A stretch of 64,000 nucleotides of DNA from JBALVT01 sp036960305 (GTDB taxonomy: Bacteria; Pseudomonadota; Gammaproteobacteria; Pseudomonadales; Halieaceae). The stretch lies in contig JBALWA010000004.1 in the NCBI GenBank assembly GCA_036960305.1, positions 1-64,000 of the forward strand. The letters are read 5' to 3'. Positions 60,294 through 64,000 of the stretch are shown in pieces (positions within the stretch are counted from its first letter, which is position 1; each line of letters starts with the position of its first letter). The notes under the pieces were generated by a model. It had not been told where the DNA came from. It saw only the letters and a list, made by a program, of their open reading frames with translations, and made no database searches. The position numbers and the translations under genes were made by a program.

Positions 60294-60410
60294 AGCGGCG
60301 GGTGCGGCCCAGTGCTTCCCGGGACCGTCTGAGGCCAAGGATGGCCTCAGCCGAGCCCACATGGATGTGCTTGTAGCGTGTCTCGGGAAGCACTGGGCCG
60401 TACCTGCTGC
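60294..60410. repeat. Family B element, copy 3 (inverted)
   Basis: Core arms CGGCCCAGTGCTTCCCG (60305-60321) and 60384-60400 pair perfectly; outer pairs with wobbles reach 60294 and 60410. Read on the - strand the head is GGGACACGCTACAAG, hairpin CACATCCATGTG, GGCTCGGC, hairpin with TGAGGCC arms (TGAGGCCATCCTTGGCCTCA), GACGGTCCC. It is inverted relative to copy 2, 95 bases away, and its right arm ends four bases before the N run. Confidence 0.85.
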
Positions 60411-60413
60411 GGG

Positions 60414-60512
60414 NNNNNNNNNNNNNNNNNNNNNNNNNNNNNNNNNNNNNNNNNNNNNNNNNNNNNNNNNNNNNNNNNNNNNNNNNNNNNNNNNNNNNNN
60501 NNNNNNNNNNNN
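60414..60512. other. Assembly gap (99 N)
   Basis: Undetermined bases beginning beside the right arm of family B copy 3 and ending inside the 3' end of the DsbA-like gene. The true length is not known. Confidence 0.98.
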
Positions 60513-61096
60513 AGGCGGTCGTTGCCGAAGTACATGTCATCGCCATTGATGAAGAGGGTGGGGGAGCCGTAGCCGCCACGGGCTACCAACTCTTCGGTGT
60601 TGCTGCGTAGCAGATCCTTGTAGTGGGGATCGGCGATGGCGGCCAGGAAGGCGTTGGGGTCGAGACCGACGGATTGGCAGATATCGCGGAGGACGTCGAT
60701 TTGGGAGATGTCTTTGTTGTCACCCCAGTAGGCAGAGAAGAGGGCCTGTGAGAAGGGAACGATGAGGCCTTGTTCTTCGGCGAAGAGGGCACCGCGCATC
60801 GCTTTGACGCTGTTGACCGGGAAAACATCCGGTTGGGCGACTTTAATGTCGATGAAGTTGGCCCAGTCCATCATGTCCTTGAAATAGTGGGCGAGGCGCT
60901 TTTCGTTGGCGAACATGCTCTCCCTGGCGGCGTAGAGCTGCTGGTTGGCCATATTGAAGACGCCGCCCACCAGAATGGGGCGCCAGCGGATGGGGATATC
61001 CAGCTCTGCGGCCATGGGAATGATGCGGGTGAAGGCAAAATAGGTCCAGGGACTGGAGCAGTCGTAGAAAAATTCGAGATCGGGTTGCTGTGTCAT
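60513..61096 (-). CDS. DsbA-family oxidoreductase / HCCA isomerase-like protein (3' end in gap)
   Basis: 194 residues are seen from the ATG at 61094-61096 (MTQQPDLEFFYDCSSPWTYF) to MYFGNDR, where the gap begins; only a few more codons are expected from the family length (about 200). The CSSP at 13-16 in place of CxxC, GYGSPTLFINGD with the cis-Pro, and the thioredoxin-fold insert fit the 2-hydroxychromene-2-carboxylate isomerase/GST-kappa group. The reaction here is unknown. It is divergent from proA. Confidence 0.82.
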
Positions 61097-61151
61097 GGAG
61101 ATCGCCTGATTATTTGCCAAGGAGCTTAGCACAACAGGCGGCGGCTTCAGG

Positions 61152-61157
61152 TATAAT
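61152..61157 (+). promoter_or_regulatory. Perfect -10 hexamer of proA
   Basis: TATAAT at 61152-61157; no good -35 at 16-18 bases. Transcription would start near 61164, which rules out the TTG at 61164 as the proA start. Confidence 0.55.
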
Positions 61158-61187
61158 CGCGTTTTGGAAAAAGTCAGGTTTGGTAAA

Positions 61188-62444
61188 ATGAACGTTGAAC
61201 AGTATATGGGCGATCTCGGCAGGGCGGCGCGAACAGCGTCCCGGGTCGTGGCCGCATCATCTACAGCCGTGAGAAATGGTGCCCTGTTGGCCGCACACGA
61301 GGCGATTGATAGCGCCCGTGCTGAGCTGCAAGAGGCCAATCGGCAGGACCTGGAGAAAGGCCGTGCCAATGGCTTGTCTGCAGCCCTGATGGACCGTCTG
61401 GAACTGACGCCAGCACGCATTGATTCCATGCTTGAAGGGCTGCGCCAGGTGGCGGCATTGCCTGATCCCGTGGGCAGTATCTCTGATCTTAAGACTATGC
61501 CCAGTGGTATTCAGGTGGGCAGGATGCGTGTGCCGTTGGGGGTAGTGGGTATTATTTATGAATCCCGGCCCAATGTGACGGTTGAGGCGGCCAGCCTGTG
61601 CCTGAAATCCGGTAACGCAACCATTTTACGTGGAGGCTCGGAAGCACTGGCCTCCAATTGCGCCATTGCTGCTTGTATCAGTCAGGGTCTGCGGGCCGTG
61701 GGTTTACCCGAGGCCGTGGTGCAGGTGGTTGAAACCGCGGACCGGGCGGCGGTGGGCGAGCTCATTACCATGCCCGACTATGTTGATGTCATTGTGCCCC
61801 GGGGCGGAAAAAGTCTGATTGAGCGGGTGAGTCGAGATGCCAGGGTGCCCGTTATCAAGCATCTGGACGGTATCTGCCACGTCTATATAGATGACGCGGC
61901 CGATCTCGATATGGCCACCGCTATCGCTGTCAATGCCAAGACGCAACGCTACGGTACCTGTAATACTATGGAGACCTTGTTGGTGGCCGAATCGGTCGCA
62001 GCCAGTGTATTGCCGGGGCTGGGCGCTGCCTATGCCGAGGCGGGGGTTGAGCTGCGCGGCTGTGATAAAACCCGGGCGATTCTGCCTGCGGCCCTTGTCG
62101 CTACGGAGGAGGACTGGCAGACAGAGTACCTCGCGCCTGTGCTCTCTGTGCGAGTCGTTGCCGGTCTGGATGAAGCCATAGCCCATATTGACCGCTACAG
62201 TTCTCAGCATACGGAAAGTATTGTGACCAATAACCACAGTCACGCCATGCGCTTCCTCAGGGAGGTGGATTCCAGCTCCGTGATGGTCAACGCGTCTACC
62301 CGTTTCGCCGACGGCTTTGAATATGGCCTGGGTGCGGAAATAGGGATCTCAACGGATAAACTGCATGCTCGGGGCCCCGTTGGCCTGGAGGGACTGACCT
62401 CCGAGAAGTATGTGGTGCTGGGTGAGGGGCAGGTTCGCGCTTGA
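61188..62444 (+). CDS. proA: Gamma-glutamyl phosphate reductase
   Basis: 418 residues from the ATG at 61188 (MNVEQYMGDLGRAARTASRV). The catalytic Cys is in YGTCNTMETLL (about 256-266), cofactor contacts in RPNVTVEAASLCLKSGNATI. It makes glutamate semialdehyde for proline. The TTGA at its end holds the start of nadD. proB is 19 kb away. Confidence 0.96.
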   Translation: MNVEQYMGDLGRAARTASRVVAASSTAVRNGALLAAHEAIDSARAELQEANRQDLEKGRANGLSAALMDRLELTPARIDSMLEGLRQVAALPDPVGSISDLKTMPSGIQVGRMRVPLGVVGIIYESRPNVTVEAASLCLKSGNATILRGGSEALASNCAIAACISQGLRAVGLPEAVVQVVETADRAAVGELITMPDYVDVIVPRGGKSLIERVSRDARVPVIKHLDGICHVYIDDAADLDMATAIAVNAKTQRYGTCNTMETLLVAESVAASVLPGLGAAYAEAGVELRGCDKTRAILPAALVATEEDWQTEYLAPVLSVRVVAGLDEAIAHIDRYSSQHTESIVTNNHSHAMRFLREVDSSSVMVNASTRFADGFEYGLGAEIGISTDKLHARGPVGLEGLTSEKYVVLGEGQVRA

Positions 62445-63091
62445 TCGACGGCGCCCCGGCATCGGTAGCGGTCTTTGGGGGAACCTTTGATCCCATTCAT
62501 AATGGGCATTTGCGTTCCGCGCTGGAACTGGCCGAGCGGCTGGAACTGGGTGAAGTGCGCATGATGCCCTGTGCCAGCCCGCCGCACCGCGGGACCCCCG
62601 CAGGCAGTGCCGACCATCGGGCTGCCATGCTGGAGTTAGCCGTTGCCGGAGAGCCGCGGTTGTCCTGTGACCGCAGGGAACTCGATCGCGAGGGTTTGTC
62701 CTACACTATCGACAGTCTGGTCAGTTTGCGTGGCGAGTTGGGCGAGCAGTGTTCTATCAGCCTGATTATGGGCTGCGATGCGGTATTGGATCTCGCCTCT
62801 TGGCATCGCTGGGATGAATTGCTCGACTGGGCGCATGTGGTGCTGATTGCGCGGCCGGGCTGGCAATTTCCCGAACAGGGCCCGGTGGCCCGGTGGTTGC
62901 AGGCGCACCGATGCGATAGTGAGCAACAGTTAAAGGCAAGCAGTGCCGGTTGTGTGATGGTTGAGGAATTGCGCCCTCTGCCGATATCGGCCAGCGAAAT
63001 TCGTGACATTGTCAGGACGGGGCGGTCGGCAAGATACCTGCTGCCGGCGTCAGTATTGGACTATATTTTTAATCACAGTTTGTATTTATAA
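62441..63091 (+). CDS. nadD: Nicotinate-nucleotide adenylyltransferase
   Basis: 216 residues with the nucleotidyltransferase motif FGGTFDPIHNGHL (about 12-24) and ISASEIRDIVRTG (about 183-195). It makes nicotinate adenine dinucleotide in NAD synthesis. The start is a TTG at 62441 that overlaps the proA stop (TTGA). Confidence 0.94.
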   Translation: MIDGAPASVAVFGGTFDPIHNGHLRSALELAERLELGEVRMMPCASPPHRGTPAGSADHRAAMLELAVAGEPRLSCDRRELDREGLSYTIDSLVSLRGELGEQCSISLIMGCDAVLDLASWHRWDELLDWAHVVLIARPGWQFPEQGPVARWLQAHRCDSEQQLKASSAGCVMVEELRPLPISASEIRDIVRTGRSARYLLPASVLDYIFNHSLYL

Positions 63092-63101
63092 AGAGGATAG
63101 T

Positions 63102-63152
63102 ATGAAGCAACTAGTAGCGTCTGTTCAGGTAAGTGGCTCACATGGAGTCTGA
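63102..63152 (+). CDS. Possible 16-residue leader peptide before rsfS
   Basis: ATG at 63102 with AGAGGA seven bases upstream opens a frame of 16 codons (MKQLVASVQVSGSHGV) that ends at 63152, 11 bases inside rsfS in another frame. The good ribosome site and overlap with the rsfS start suggest a coupling leader. A chance ORF is quite possible. Confidence 0.3.
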   Translation: MKQLVASVQVSGSHGV

Positions 63153-63486
63153 TGAACTGAAAAAACTCATTGTCGATGCGCTCGATGATCTGAAGGCGGT
63201 GAATACGGTGAGCCTTGATGTCTCTGCCTTAACCGATGTGATGGATCACATGGTAATCGCCAGCGGCACCTCTAACCGGCACGTTAAGTCCCTGGCAATT
63301 AACGTTAGCATGGAAGCGAAAAAACAGGGTGTTCGACCCCTGGGTATAGAGGGCAATGACGTCGGTGAATGGGTGTTGGTGGATTTTGGCGATGTGGTGG
63401 TGCATGTCATGTTGCCGGCCACGCGGGACTTTTATGACCTTGAGCGCCTCTGGGTCGCACCGGATTCCCCCGGTGAAGCAACGTGA
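63142..63486 (+). CDS. rsfS: Ribosomal silencing factor RsfS
   Basis: 114 residues (MESDELKKLIVDALDDLKAV) of the Iojap/RsfS family, with GTSNRHVKSLA and DFGDVVVHVM. It binds L14 and keeps the subunits apart during starvation. The ATG at 63142 has AGGTAAG eight bases upstream; a GTG at 63133 would add three residues. It follows nadD and precedes rlmH, the usual order. Confidence 0.95.
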   Translation: MESDELKKLIVDALDDLKAVNTVSLDVSALTDVMDHMVIASGTSNRHVKSLAINVSMEAKKQGVRPLGIEGNDVGEWVLVDFGDVVVHVMLPATRDFYDLERLWVAPDSPGEAT

Positions 63487-63502
63487 ATAAACCGGTCAGT
63501 CT

Positions 63503-63973
63503 ATGCGGCTGACTGTCATCGCTGTGGGTGGGAAAATGCCTGCATGGGTAGAGCAGGGCGTAAAAGAATACGACCGGCGTATGCCCCGGGAACTCAAAGT
63601 CACCTGGCGTGAAATTCCATTGGTACGACGGGGACGGGACACCAGCGCGGAGATGTTGCGCTCCCGGGAGGGTGAGAAAATTCTCAAGACCATCCCCTCG
63701 GGTGATAAGGTGATTGCCCTGGATGTTCAGGGCAAGAGCTGGTCTACGGCGCAATTGGCTAGCCAGTTGAAAGACTGGCAAATGTCGGGAGATAACTACA
63801 GTCTGCTGATAGGGGGTCCCGATGGGCTGTCTACACAGTGCCTGGCTCGCGCCAGCCAGCGCTGGTCCCTCAGCGATTTAACCATGCCACACCCTCTGGT
63901 GCGGATTTTATTGGCAGAACAACTGTATCGGGCTTGGACAATCAACGCCAACCACCCGTATCATCGCGAGTAG
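63503..63973 (+). CDS. rlmH: 23S rRNA pseudouridine-1915 N3-methyltransferase
   Basis: 156 residues of a SPOUT methyltransferase (MRLTVIAVGGKMPAWVEQGV) with the SAM knot LLIGGPDGLS (about 101-110) and the C-terminal LAEQLYRAWTINANHPYHRE. It methylates helix 69 of 23S rRNA. It follows rsfS by 16 bases. The last 27 bases of the window hold no recognisable gene start. Confidence 0.97.
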   Translation: MRLTVIAVGGKMPAWVEQGVKEYDRRMPRELKVTWREIPLVRRGRDTSAEMLRSREGEKILKTIPSGDKVIALDVQGKSWSTAQLASQLKDWQMSGDNYSLLIGGPDGLSTQCLARASQRWSLSDLTMPHPLVRILLAEQLYRAWTINANHPYHRE

Positions 63974-64000
63974 TCATAGCCAACGTGCAAAGCAGCTTCC

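Overview
The window is a 64-kb piece of a gammaproteobacterial chromosome. Evidence for this is the order tuf / S10 / spc / alpha ribosomal operons with rpmJ inside, FabA-FabB for unsaturated fatty acid synthesis, ObgE next to rplU-rpmA, a NrdA with two ATP cones, and bfr-bfd under Fur-type sites. Protein style and gene order suggest a marine oligotroph related to the Halieaceae/Cellvibrionales-Pseudomonas side of the class; this placement is inference from recognition, not from a search. Two runs of N (3527-3624 and 60414-60512) are assembly gaps. No rRNA, tRNA, CRISPR array, transposase or prophage gene was seen.

Layout. 1-3200: the end of tuf, then a 3-kb insertion (TM2 membrane protein, short DksA/TraR zinc-finger protein, CPA2 antiporter) that separates tuf from rpsJ. 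3.1-17.2 kb: 28 ribosomal protein genes plus secY and rpoA, all on +, with recognisable promoters in front of rpsJ and rpsM and a terminator after rplQ. 17.3-28.3 kb: uvrA (-) divergent from an MFS gene and ssb; a LysE exporter divergent from an Lrp/AsnC regulator; an RmlD-like protein with a lost active site, then moaB-moeA; an AsmA protein. 28.3-39.1 kb: ppk2, a polytopic GT-C-like protein, fabA-fabB, the sugar nucleotide set manC-galU-algC with pgi convergent, and ispB. 39.2-43.2 kb: rplU-rpmA, obgE, proB, rpsT. 43.3-50.6 kb: an NTF2-like gene and a TetR regulator sharing one palindromic control region, a tyrosine phosphatase, small envelope proteins, and an acyltransferase-dinG-YqcC group. 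50.6-57.7 kb: nrdA-nrdB and argD-argF on -. 57.8-64 kb: grxD, bfr and bfd with Fur boxes, a 2-Cys peroxiredoxin, a DsbA/HCCA-isomerase-like protein cut by the gap, and proA-nadD-rsfS-rlmH.

The gene content is mostly ordinary housekeeping. The unusual signal lies between the genes: at least ten long hairpins that fall into families. Family A (three copies around the TM2 gene) and family B (four copies at 40.2, 42.8, 60.1 and 60.3 kb) each have a conserved folded head set on long, nearly perfect stems whose sequence differs between copies while staying self-complementary. In family B the head itself is two small hairpins, each centred on CATCCATG with differing but complementary flanks. A third family (C) carries GGGGTCAGA at the ends of its arms (17.24-17.38 kb, a related palindrome at 50.32 kb, and a degenerate pair enclosing the third A copy). 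Conserved structure with co-varying arms suggests either selection on DNA/RNA folding or a copying mechanism that rewrites one arm from the other. No mobilising gene is present in the window.
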